A DNA stretch of 39,954 nt from Bog-473 sp036502025. GTDB taxonomy: Bacteria; Actinomycetota; Acidimicrobiia; Acidimicrobiales; RAAP-2. The translations under genes and the position numbers were made by a program. The stretch spans positions 1 through 39,954 of the forward strand of contig DASXZJ010000036.1 of assembly GCA_036502025.1 (NCBI GenBank), written 5' to 3'. This document shows, in pieces, positions 1 to 7,353 of this stretch; the first letter of the stretch is position 1, and every line of letters starts with the position of its first letter. The notes below the pieces were generated by a model. It ran no database searches. It was not told where the DNA came from and saw only the letters and a program-made list of their open reading frames with translations.

Positions 1-996
1 CAAGAGGTTGTAGTCCTCCAGGGTGAAATGCATATCCACGGATGGGTTGGTGACAGCCTGGGCATAAATGCGCATGCCATCAGAATGGCAGCGATCAAGA
101 AATGCCATCACGCTCTCCATACTTAGGGTGTCCTGGCCGTGCTGATCCTGCCCTCCAAGAGCGGGAGACAGCACGTTGTAGAGCACGGGTCGCCCACTCT
201 CGCGAGCTACGAGTTCGGAGGCGTCTCGCATGCGAGCCTCTGCAGCTCCCCCAAAGGAGAGCTGAAAAAATCCTCGACCAGTAGACCCCATCGCTCGGGC
301 AAATGCTGCCAGTTCGTCGAGACTCCTTGTATCGGTGACCATTGGGGTGCCGTCGTAGTCCCGCTGGACACTGTCAGAGCCGGAATCTCCCCCCAATTGC
401 GTACTTGCACCACACGCTCCCGCCTCGAGCGCATCTACCAAGATCTGGCACATCGCAGCAAGTTCCTTCTCGGAGGCCGGACGCTCCTTGGCCGCATCGA
501 CGCCACCCATGGCGTAGCCGTAGATCGGACCTAACCCGATGTAGGCAGAGACGTTCACCGCCTTGGGGGTGCGGTCCAAGCTGTCGAGATACTCAGGAAA
601 GGTCTCCCAGTCCCAAGTCATTCCTGCCTTCATCGTCTTGAGCGGCACAGCTTCGTTTCTCGACAGCGCCAACATCGACCGTTCACGATCTTGGGGCCTA
701 CATGGAGCAAATCCAAAGCCACAATTGCCAACGACCACCGACGTCACACCGTGGTATCCCGAAATCGTGCACCAGGGATCCCAATAAATCTGACTGTCGT
801 AATGAGTGTGCAAGTCGACGAATCCCGGAGCCACGATCATTCCGGATGCATCCAATACCTTTTTCCCCTCCGATGCGGGAATCCGGCCTATACGCGCGAT
901 GCGAGTGCCCACAATGCCTACGTCAGCCTTGTAGCGCGGCATGCGGAGTCCATCAATAACCGTGCCGCCCTTTATGACGAGGTCAAATTCAGGCAT
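1..996 (-). CDS. D-aminoacylase-type amidohydrolase (3' end beyond window)
   Basis: 332 codons run open from an ATG (994-996, preceded by GGGAGG) to the window edge, so the C-terminus is missing. The N-terminus (MPEFDLVIKGGTVIDG) is the usual amidohydrolase beta-sandwich. H63-T-H65-Y-D67 followed by YWDP and G-N-C92-G-F matches the N-acyl-D-amino-acid deacylase/D-aminoacylase branch, where HxH and the Cys bind zinc. The family hydrolyses N-acyl or cyclic amide bonds in the cytoplasm, but many actinobacterial members have no known substrate. I do not see the later His pair in its usual setting (the segment reads FFQLSFGG), so deacylase activity should not be assumed. It is the last leftward gene of the cluster and has its own promoter with a palindromic operator about 65 bases upstream. 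Confidence 0.85.
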   Translation of the reverse strand, partial: MPEFDLVIKGGTVIDGLRMPRYKADVGIVGTRIARIGRIPASEGKKVLDASGMIVAPGFVDLHTHYDSQIYWDPWCTISGYHGVTSVVVGNCGFGFAPCRPQDRERSMLALSRNEAVPLKTMKAGMTWDWETFPEYLDSLDRTPKAVNVSAYIGLGPIYGYAMGGVDAAKERPASEKELAAMCQILVDALEAGACGASTQLGGDSGSDSVQRDYDGTPMVTDTRSLDELAAFARAMGSTGRGFFQLSFGGAAEARMRDASELVARESGRPVLYNVLSPALGGQDQHGQDTLSMESVMAFLDRCHSDGMRIYAQAVTNPSVDMHFTLEDYNLL

Positions 997-1060
997 GACA
1001 TGTCCCTCCCTGTCCCTTACGAAATGTACTCACTGCGTGGTCATTCAGGTTCACCGCAGT

Positions 1061-1109
1061 CTATCGATCGCTCGATAGGTACCTTAGCGCCGTGCGGCCT
1101 TAGAGTCAA
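1061..1109 (-). promoter_or_regulatory. Promoter with TetR-type operator, site 1
   Basis: Read on the minus strand: TTGACT (1109-1104), 17-base spacer, TAAGGT (1086-1081), two bases, then the palindrome CTATCGAGCGATCGATAG (1078-1061). Transcription would start inside the palindrome, so a bound repressor would block it. The palindrome differs at one base from site 3 and at three from site 2. It drives the amidohydrolase gene, with a leader of about 78 bases. The link to the TetR protein of this cluster is inferred. Confidence 0.8.
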
Positions 1110-1224
1110 GGTCCAAAATGGGTGTCGGCGGGGCCGGGTGAAACAGTGCTCAAAGCTCCAGCTCCATCCAATGAACTGAGGGGTGAAACCAACCCCAGTT
1201 GTCAGTGGAGCTGCGTTTTCATGC

Positions 1225-2859
1225 TCAATCGAGGTCCTTTGATGGTTCGATCGCGGCGTTCATCCCGGCAATCCAACCAAAGGTCAGCGCACTTCCAATG
1301 GTGACGCCGGGTCCCCAGTAACCCTGACCAGCGGGGGAGGCGATGCAATTGCCAGCTCCATAGAGTCCGGGTATCGGTTTGTCGTAAACATCGAGGACTT
1401 GGGAAAGGGTGTTGATTTTTGGGCCGCCCTTTGTGTCCAACGCCCCGGCCACAAGGAGAATGCAGTGATATGGGCCCTTCGAATCGAATGGATGCATGGT
1501 CGCCTTGGTATCGGGGCGGGGAATCCCGACCCATGTGGGGCGAAGCTCAAACGAGCCCCGTCCAAAGTCCTCGTCAATGCCCCGGCGTGCAAATCCATCG
1601 AATCTGTCGATCGTCGATCGCAAGTTCGACAGGAACTCTGAATGCAGTTGAATACCGCCAGTGTGTCCCTGCAATTCCTTAAGACGAATCGAGATATTGG
1701 CGACCAGATCCTCAAGGGTGTTGCCTGAAATTACATATTTCACTGACTCGCCGGGCATCGGAGTCGGGAACCTTACGCCGATCGGATTTGGATCGTTGGC
1801 AACGTGATCGTCGTAGATTTCGAACAGAACCAGGTTTCTGTACTCGCGTCCATCCCATGCGAAGTGCACGGGGCCGCGCTCATTGTAGGGACCCTTTTCG
1901 TTCGTAACCCTCTGACCGTATCGATTGACCTGGATCATGCTGTCGCCGAAGGGCATAAACAATCCGCCGGCAGTTTGGCTGCTATCGAGGACATGCTCAA
2001 GCGCGATCTGATACCACCAGGCGTGCTTCATGTTCGCTAGCTGGGCTCCGACTTCACCACCAATTCGCACGAAATCACCTTGACTGCCTGGAGTCGCGCA
2101 GCCGCCGTAGGTTGGGCCCATAAGGAACTCTCGTCGAAGTCGCTCGTCGTGCAGGAAACCACCAGTCCCAAAGATGATGCCCTTTCTTGCGCGTGCGAGA
2201 ATCGTGGTTCGGCCGTATCGGACTTCGGCGCCAACGCATTCTCCCTTCGAGTTCCGAATTACAGACATGACCCGGTGGTTGGTCCTTACTTGTGCACCGT
2301 TGCGCTGTGCCAATGACATCATTCGATCGATTAGGGCAGGACCGGCGCGATGTCCCGCTGCCATTGCCTGGGGCGTGCTCTCGACTGGACGCACAAGACG
2401 TCCGTACGGCGCGACGTTATGCGGATGCTCAACGTGATAGTCCGGTCCTGATACATCGCTATAGAACTCAGCCGCATCGTGCGCGACCAGCCAATCGATT
2501 GCTTCGGATCCTTTGTCGTAATACGTTTCCAGCAACTCATAGGCATCAATCGGCAATCCGAGCGTGGTGTTCGTCGGATCGAATAAATGCGGATATGACA
2601 TTGATGCCATAAACAGCAGTGCCTTTTCGCGTGGATCGTCCAATCCGTTAGCGCGCATCATGCTGTTGTTCGGGATCCAGGCTCCGGCGCCAGATAATGC
2701 GGTGGTTCCGCCCAAGGCATCGGCCCTTTCGAAGACCGCCGTTCTAGCTCCCGAGATTGAGGCGGCAACAGCCGCTGAGCAGGCGGCTGCCCCAGAGCCA
2801 GCGATTAGGACATCGAAGTCTTCGTCAAAAGTGTCTTCCGTCAGTCCATGGTCGACCAC
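1225..2859 (-). CDS. FAD-binding dehydrogenase, 3-ketosteroid delta1-dehydrogenase-like
   Basis: 544 residues from a GTG start with a strong AGGAGG four bases upstream. The N-terminal Rossmann motif is D16-V-L-I-A-G21-S-G23-A-A-A, with E44 for the ribose and a GGTTALSGAGAWIP segment. This is the FAD_binding_2 / fumarate reductase-KstD superfamily. The C-terminus has Y514-W-G-P-G518 followed by TIGSALTFGWIAG, matching the Tyr/Gly pair that positions the 3-keto group in 3-ketosteroid delta1-dehydrogenases. Those enzymes desaturate C1-C2 of a steroid A ring using FAD. The substrate here could be a steroid or another cyclic or unsaturated ketone or acid. It lies 158 bases after the SnoaL-like gene and 228 bases before the amidohydrolase, all co-directional. 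Length is normal and I see no damage. Confidence 0.85.
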   Translation of the reverse strand: MVDHGLTEDTFDEDFDVLIAGSGAAACSAAVAASISGARTAVFERADALGGTTALSGAGAWIPNNSMMRANGLDDPREKALLFMASMSYPHLFDPTNTTLGLPIDAYELLETYYDKGSEAIDWLVAHDAAEFYSDVSGPDYHVEHPHNVAPYGRLVRPVESTPQAMAAGHRAGPALIDRMMSLAQRNGAQVRTNHRVMSVIRNSKGECVGAEVRYGRTTILARARKGIIFGTGGFLHDERLRREFLMGPTYGGCATPGSQGDFVRIGGEVGAQLANMKHAWWYQIALEHVLDSSQTAGGLFMPFGDSMIQVNRYGQRVTNEKGPYNERGPVHFAWDGREYRNLVLFEIYDDHVANDPNPIGVRFPTPMPGESVKYVISGNTLEDLVANISIRLKELQGHTGGIQLHSEFLSNLRSTIDRFDGFARRGIDEDFGRGSFELRPTWVGIPRPDTKATMHPFDSKGPYHCILLVAGALDTKGGPKINTLSQVLDVYDKPIPGLYGAGNCIASPAGQGYWGPGVTIGSALTFGWIAGMNAAIEPSKDLD

Positions 2860-3017
2860 GTTGCCTCCTCTTGATCTTGAGTGCTACCTCCAGCTGCGAT
2901 TCCCGATCGATCCATCAAGAAAGTTGGATCACACGCCGGGTTGTCACAACACACAGACATGACCGGGCCAGATGTCGGGTGCGGTTCTGCTGAGTTGCAG
3001 GCTTCGGTTGGAACTCT

Positions 3018-3578
3018 CTACTTGAAGCTGTCGACGAGTGGTCTGACATACGATGGGTCTGATCGGTCACGTCGTTTCAAGTTGCCACCAAGGGCGAGAT
3101 ATGCCGCCATTCGGGACCCATCCCCAATCGACTGCCATTCGCCGATGGCTGTTCGATAGGCGATTCTCCACTCACCATTGTGACGTTCAAATCGGTCGAG
3201 ATAACGGCCCCCGAGCAGGGTCACCTCATTGGGATCACTGGATTCGGGTGCCGCTGGTCCACGAGCGGCTACAGATGCACCTTCCATCATTTTCATGACT
3301 GACATGAAGTACGTCTCGACGTGGGCTACGTCACCCTCAATCTCAATGATGTGATTCATCATGTAGTGCTGACAGGCTTCCCTGACGGGCAATTGGGCGC
3401 GCAGGTATTCCACGAACTCGTCAATGGTTCGCTTTCCTGCATGGGCATCGTGGTGGAAAGCCGACCGTATTAGCTCCTCGTCAAACCGGTCAACGCCCCG
3501 TGAATATCGATACAAGCAGTCCACGATTCTTTGGTTATCGAGCAGTACCTTCAACTCATCGAGAGCCTGATCATTCAT
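3018..3578 (-). CDS. SnoaL-like (NTF2-fold) protein
   Basis: 186 residues, ATG start with AAGGAG ten bases upstream. The pattern near the N-terminus (IVDCLYRYSRGVDRFDEELI, then FHHDA) and the closing strand (GRYLDRFERHNGEWRIAYR) are typical of the SnoaL_4 group of the NTF2-like fold. The group includes polyketide cyclases, limonene-epoxide-hydrolase relatives, steroid isomerases and ring-hydroxylase small subunits. These are small cone-shaped cytoplasmic proteins that bind hydrophobic ligands; many act as isomerases, cyclases or dehydratases, and many have no known reaction. Its place between an oxygenase and a KstD-like dehydrogenase suggests action on a cyclic intermediate. The precise role is unknown. 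Confidence 0.8.
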   Translation of the reverse strand: MNDQALDELKVLLDNQRIVDCLYRYSRGVDRFDEELIRSAFHHDAHAGKRTIDEFVEYLRAQLPVREACQHYMMNHIIEIEGDVAHVETYFMSVMKMMEGASVAARGPAAPESSDPNEVTLLGGRYLDRFERHNGEWRIAYRTAIGEWQSIGDGSRMAAYLALGGNLKRRDRSDPSYVRPLVDSFK

Positions 3579-3732
3579 AGGTCTTCATCTCCTTTTCCTG
3601 AACTCTTGTGACGGCAGCCGAGGTTCGTGGCTTAGACCCGGCAACTTCCCTAGTAAGGGATGAATCGCGCCGCATATCAGAAACGGCTCAGGATTTACCG
3701 GCAGCGTCACCGATGTCGCTTCGAATTGCGTG

Positions 3733-4551
3733 CTAAGAGCTGGCCTTTGCGGGCTCATACACCACAGAGAACGGAGCCTGCTCGAGCGGTTTGCCGATCT
3801 CGAGATCATCTTGCACCCGTTTTGTCCAGTACGAGGGATTGCCCGAGTACAGCGCGTCCGCGGGGAAGTAGTTGGCGATGAACGCCCACCTCGGGTTTTT
3901 CGATTCGTTCTCCGGAGCACCGTGAATGGTCAGGCTTCCGTGAGCCGTGGCGTCTCCAGGCATGTAGTGCAGTGGTTCCGAGAGGGGACACTCATCGTGA
4001 ACGCGTGGCCATTCCAGTGGATCACCAGAGAGCCAACCAAGCTTGTGCGACCCTTCATAAAAGCGCATAGCGCCCATCTCCGGGGTGATCTCCGTGAGAG
4101 CGATCCAAATGACAACGTTCATTCCTCGGAATGGAGCCGAGATCTGATCCTGATGAAACAAGGACTCTCCTTTGCCAGACCTGTTTGTCTCCAGGTCGCG
4201 CGGCAACTTCACTGCGATCATGTTCGCCAAGATCCGTACCGAGATATCACTACCCAGTAGCCGAGCGGCATTCCGACCGAGTCTCGGATCTAAGGCAACT
4301 GCCGAGAATAAGGAGTCTTCCTCTCCTGGCCAATCGAACTGCGTAAAGAATGCGATGTCCTGCTCGCCCTCCCTCGGTTCATGATCTGCACCTGATTCGC
4401 CCATAAGGACCTTGGCATGTTGTAGAAGTTCATCGCACAGACTCGGTTCGATGAGTTGAGGAAGGTAGGCCCATCCCTTATCCCAGTAACTAGTGACCTC
4501 TGTGTCGGTGACCTCGCGAATATTGATCAGCTCTTGGTCTGTGGTCGTCAC
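3733..4551 (-). CDS. Phytanoyl-CoA dioxygenase (PhyH) family oxygenase
   Basis: 272 residues from a GTG start with GAGGGGG just upstream. The Fe(II)/2-oxoglutarate double-stranded beta-helix residues are visible: H133-Q-D135 (LFHQDQ), distal H210 (LTIHGAPENES) and R221 (NPRWAF) for the 2-oxoglutarate carboxylate. The family hydroxylates lipid-like or CoA-activated substrates (phytanoyl-CoA) and many natural products; the substrate here cannot be read from sequence. It lies 154 bases upstream of the SnoaL-like gene and 134 bases downstream of tetR. That gap holds a separate 7-bp inverted repeat, so it may have its own control. The catalytic set looks intact, so an active oxygenase is likely. 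Confidence 0.85.
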   Translation of the reverse strand: MTTTDQELINIREVTDTEVTSYWDKGWAYLPQLIEPSLCDELLQHAKVLMGESGADHEPREGEQDIAFFTQFDWPGEEDSLFSAVALDPRLGRNAARLLGSDISVRILANMIAVKLPRDLETNRSGKGESLFHQDQISAPFRGMNVVIWIALTEITPEMGAMRFYEGSHKLGWLSGDPLEWPRVHDECPLSEPLHYMPGDATAHGSLTIHGAPENESKNPRWAFIANYFPADALYSGNPSYWTKRVQDDLEIGKPLEQAPFSVVYEPAKASS

Positions 4552-4592
4552 ATCGCCCCCTCACTGGGAATTATTAACCGCACAAGGACTTG

Positions 4593-4620
4593 GCGAACTC
4601 GCCCGTGGCTGCAAGTTCGC
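4593..4620. promoter_or_regulatory. Inverted repeat upstream of the PhyH-like gene
   Basis: GCGAACT (4593-4599) and AGTTCGC (4614-4620) form a perfect 7-bp inverted repeat with a 14-base spacer, in the 134-base gap between tetR and the PhyH-like gene. It could be a regulator site or a weak hairpin ending tetR transcription. It does not resemble the 18-bp palindromes elsewhere in the cluster. Confidence 0.35.
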
Positions 4621-4685
4621 GAGATTCGAGGTAAAGACCGAAACACCCTGACGACAAGAGACCCGCAAATGTCAGCTCGTGGATG

Positions 4686-5324
4686 TCATGCACCTTGCTT
4701 TACGCTCCCGGTTGCGAACACAGACCACAGCATCTCGCCGATTTCTTGCGGGCGGAGCTCTCCCTCCGCGCTGTACCAGAAAATCGACCAGTTGAGGAGA
4801 TTGAAAAGCGCCAATGTCAAGTAGTGTGCGTCAATATCAGAACGAATCTGATTTGATGCTTGTGCACGTTCGAACAGTTCCTGCACCATGCGGACGTTCT
4901 TGTCGCGCTGTTTGACGATCGTCTTGCGGTGGCCCTCTGAGAGCGACCGAATCTCAATCAACATCGTTGCGTGGCGATCGTGATCTCTGAGTATCAGCTC
5001 GACGTAGCCAACGACCAGGTTGTGCATGGTGGCTAGAGGATTTTCATCGTTCGTTCTGGCTGTCTCAAACACCGAATCGAAGACGGCTGTCACGTCCTCG
5101 AGGGTCGCGGCACAAAGCTTGAAGAGGAGATCTTCCTTACTCGACATGTGATAATAAAGAGATGCGCTTTGGAGCCCGATGAGGGCCGAGAGTTCGCGCG
5201 TCGTCGTGCCGGCATAACCCTTCTTACGGAACAACTCTGCTGCGCTTGCTAGGAGAAGTTCCAGAGTGGAGTTGGTCGCTCCCTTCGGCTCCTCTGATAA
5301 TGCACTTGCGGCCCGATCAGTCAC
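4686..5324 (-). CDS. TetR/AcrR-family transcriptional regulator
   Basis: 212 residues if translation starts at GTG 5324, which overlaps the end of the upstream crotonase gene by 8 bases and gives the usual TetR length. The same frame stays open further upstream, but that part reads as non-protein sequence inside the crotonase gene. The N-terminal HTH is clear (residues about 20-66: AAELFRKKGYAGTTTRELSALIG, then LYYHMSSKEDLL). The C-terminal domain is helical, as for ligand binding. Cotranscription with a crotonase-fold enzyme suggests an acyl-CoA-type ligand, as in many actinobacterial TetRs. It is the only regulator in the cluster and the obvious candidate to bind the three 18-bp palindromes. 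One of those lies in its own operon promoter, implying autoregulation. Confidence 0.88.
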   Translation of the reverse strand: MTDRAASALSEEPKGATNSTLELLLASAAELFRKKGYAGTTTRELSALIGLQSASLYYHMSSKEDLLFKLCAATLEDVTAVFDSVFETARTNDENPLATMHNLVVGYVELILRDHDRHATMLIEIRSLSEGHRKTIVKQRDKNVRMVQELFERAQASNQIRSDIDAHYLTLALFNLLNWSIFWYSAEGELRPQEIGEMLWSVFATGSVKQGA

Positions 5325-6096
5325 TGAAGTTCGGGGCTCTCTTCTCAAGGAACGCTGCGATTCCTTCTCTCGGATCGTTAGAGGTCGTGAAGTATTCCAA
5401 TAGCGCGGCCCGTTCTTCGTTGAGGGCTGATTCCAAGGGGACGTCAAGTCCTGCCAATGCAGCACGCTTGATGTACTTAAGGGATTCACGACTCTTTTCC
5501 GCAAGCGAGTCGGTGATGGTACTGACCGTGGCACTCAGTTCGTTCTCCGCCACCGCCCTTAAGACGATTCCCTTTTCTGCGGCTTCCGCGCCCGACATCC
5601 ACTTTCCCGTGTAAAGAATCTCAAGTGCGGCCTGTTTCCCTATGCTCCGGATAAGTCGAGGGATACACCCGGCTCCTGCAATCAAGCCAAAATTGGCGTG
5701 CTGATCACCAATCATGGCGTCCTCAGACGCGACGGCTAAGTCGCAGCACAGCATCAATTCCAATCCTCCCGCCAGAGCAAAACCATGGACTTGGGCAATG
5801 GTTGGTATTGGCAGCTCTTCGATAGTACGAAACGTGTCACTCAGTTTGTAGAGAAATGAGACATACTCCGACCAGGTATCGAAAAGTCGAATGACTGTTT
5901 TCAGATCCGCCCCGGTACAAAAGGCGCGTCCATTTCCTGAGAGCACCACAGCCCGAATTGTCTTTTCCGCGGCAACCGTGCCCAAGATCTCTTCGAGCTC
6001 GTCGAGCATGGGAATGTCGAGACTATTTAGCGCTTCTGGGCGGTTGAGCTGGATGTACGCAACTCGGTCCTCAACGCTGAGTTTGACTGTGGCCAC
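5317..6096 (-). CDS. Enoyl-CoA hydratase/isomerase (crotonase) family protein
   Basis: 259 residues from GTG 6096, chosen because AAAGGAAG lies 6-7 bases upstream, the length fits the family, and a longer reading would run into the operator/promoter. The oxyanion-hole segments NGRAFCTGADLK and GFALAGGLE are present. The first catalytic Glu (GGLE, as Glu144 of rat hydratase) is kept. The position of the second (Glu164) is His in GDQHANFGLIAGAG, a variant I recall in other actinobacterial crotonases. It may therefore be an isomerase, hydrolase or C-C lyase rather than a classical hydratase. First gene of the leftward operon, overlapping tetR by 8 bases, under site 2. Confidence 0.88.
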   Translation of the reverse strand: MATVKLSVEDRVAYIQLNRPEALNSLDIPMLDELEEILGTVAAEKTIRAVVLSGNGRAFCTGADLKTVIRLFDTWSEYVSFLYKLSDTFRTIEELPIPTIAQVHGFALAGGLELMLCCDLAVASEDAMIGDQHANFGLIAGAGCIPRLIRSIGKQAALEILYTGKWMSGAEAAEKGIVLRAVAENELSATVSTITDSLAEKSRESLKYIKRAALAGLDVPLESALNEERAALLEYFTTSNDPREGIAAFLEKRAPNFSD

Positions 6097-6162
6097 CCCT
6101 GACTTCCTTTCTCTGCGCCAAGTCTCATGCGTGTATGTATGAGGAATAGCCGAGCCCAATGC

Positions 6163-6212
6163 CTATCAGCCGCTCGATAGGCCACTCTAACCCCGGCTTG
6201 CTTTGGAGTCAA
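6163..6212 (-). promoter_or_regulatory. Promoter with TetR-type operator, site 2
   Basis: Minus strand: TTGACT (6212-6207), 17-base spacer, TAGAGT (6189-6184), three bases, then CTATCGAGCGGCTGATAG (6180-6163). Same layout as sites 1 and 3. It precedes the crotonase-tetR operon, with a leader of roughly 80 bases, so it probably provides autoregulation of tetR. Confidence 0.8.
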
Positions 6213-6352
6213 GACTCTCTCCGCCGTACGGAGCGCCGAGGTCGCCAGACCGGGGAAGTGGGCAACGGCCTCCCAGACGCGTTCGACCCTACGCCCAGCT
6301 TAAGAGAGAGCACACTGGCGGCGGGGCCCCAGACCTGGCATCCGAATTGGCC

Positions 6353-6401
6353 TTGACTCCGTTGTGGCACGGCGGTAGGCTATCTATCGAGCGACCGATA
6401 G
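6353..6401 (+). promoter_or_regulatory. Promoter with TetR-type operator, site 3
   Basis: Plus strand: TTGACT (6353-6358), 17-base spacer, TAGGCT (6376-6381), two bases, then CTATCGAGCGACCGATAG (6384-6401). The arms CTATCG/CGATAG are perfect. It drives the 62-residue gene starting at 6452 and perhaps the cupin gene. Sites 2 and 3 are back to back, with about 140 bases between their -35 boxes. Confidence 0.8.
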
Positions 6402-6451
6402 GTCAAATGAGAACGTTGTGGAACATTCCTTGATCGATTGTGGAGGTAGCC

Positions 6452-6640
6452 ATGCAAGCATTTCGAGTGTTCTTTCGGGATGGTTCACACACCGATGTTG
6501 ACGGAGAGACATACGGTCGAGATAACGCTGACTGGGTTGTGTATCGGAGCGCCGACATAACGAAGGCTGAGGAATCCGCTCGGTTCGGCAGCGCTCAGGT
6601 AAACGGGGTCGCCCTGCGCTGCGCCAGTTGGAAGCCGTAG
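6452..6640 (+). CDS. 62-residue protein of unknown function
   Basis: The ATG at 6452 has GGAGG five bases upstream, a near-ideal ribosome site; the in-frame GTG at 6440 lacks one. The product begins MQAFRVFFRDGSHTDVDGE and continues with NADWVVYRS and AQVNGVALRCASW. It has no signal peptide, membrane segment or metal motif. The alternating hydrophobic pattern suggests a small beta-rich cytoplasmic protein. I do not recognise a family. It is the first gene after operator site 3, so it is probably co-regulated with the catabolic genes. A carrier, chaperone or substrate-sensing role is possible but unsupported. Confidence 0.7.
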   Translation: MQAFRVFFRDGSHTDVDGETYGRDNADWVVYRSADITKAEESARFGSAQVNGVALRCASWKP

Positions 6641-6924
6641 CCTCGATTTCATCCGAGGTATGGTCGGCCGCGGGCTTCGATTGCCACATGGTGTCGAGGA
6701 GAGATTGAAGGCTGTCGTGTGACTGTGCCTGCTGACATGATTTCTTTGGTGACCACTGGATATTTGAGTTAGGCCAACTGCTGCGGATATCCATTTTGCC
6801 ACTGGGTGTGCAACTTTGCAATTGGTTCGCGAGGACTCGCTCACGGTATCGGGCGGCCCCTGCTGATCGGGAGAACTTCAGTCCGTGTTGCAGTTCGGAG
6901 CGTGTCTCGTGCAGGAGGAAATTG

Positions 6925-7353
6925 ATGTCAACAATCAAGTTCGTTCGAAGTGAGCAGCGTCATTTCGTATCTGTGGCGGAACAATGTGATTCCGATCCCA
7001 AGATAAGAGAAATCGTTGAGCGAATGCCGTCTGGCGAGTCACAAGGCTCCTCGTTTGTGCATCATCAGGGGAACTCTGATGAACCGCAGCTTTTCGAAGT
7101 CAGAATTCCGCCGGACACTCATGTGGAACCCCACGCGCATGAAGTTGATGAGATCATTGTAGTTACGGAGGGTGAAGCGCACTTTGGTAAGCAGGTCTAT
7201 AGCGCGGGGTCATCTGTCTTCATACCCAAATTGACGTTGTACTCATTTCGCTCAGGACCAGCAGGACTCACCTTCCTCAATTTTCGACCTGTTCACAGCG
7301 GCCCAGAGAACGTCATCTTCAAAGATGAATTTTTGGCTCACCGTCATGACTAG
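6925..7353 (+). CDS. Cupin-domain protein
   Basis: 142 residues; ATG 6925 follows AGGAGGA at 7-8 bases. Cupin motif 1 is present: H70-A-H72-E-V-D-E76 with EGEAHFG after it, giving two His and one Glu for a metal. Motif 2 (AGSSVFIPKLTLYSF) has Tyr106 where the fourth metal ligand, His, usually lies. Small single-domain cupins may be dioxygenases, isomerases, decarboxylases or non-catalytic binders. The gene sits 284 bases after the 62-residue gene, in the same direction. That gap holds a short 5-bp inverted repeat (CCTCG/CGAGG, 6643-6660) right after the first stop, so cotranscription is uncertain. Confidence 0.8.
   Translation: MSTIKFVRSEQRHFVSVAEQCDSDPKIREIVERMPSGESQGSSFVHHQGNSDEPQLFEVRIPPDTHVEPHAHEVDEIIVVTEGEAHFGKQVYSAGSSVFIPKLTLYSFRSGPAGLTFLNFRPVHSGPENVIFKDEFLAHRHD

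Noticed and set aside
2860..3017. GTTGTcACAAC palindrome upstream of the FAD dehydrogenase gene
   Set aside because: 5-bp arms only, no copies elsewhere, and not placed at a recognisable promoter.
3647..3660. TCCCT-AGTA-AGGGA hairpin downstream of the PhyH-like gene
   Set aside because: A 5-bp stem with no other support; too weak to call a terminator.
4080..4110. Sequence resembling the tRNA-Asn 3' end (ctccggggtgat) as a possible attachment repeat
   Set aside because: Only about 11 bases match, it lies inside the intact PhyH-like gene, and it is expected by chance.
5325..5534. Longer start for the TetR gene
   Set aside because: The extra 70 codons lie wholly inside the crotonase gene, look unlike protein and would give an over-long TetR. 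GTG 5324 gives the usual length.
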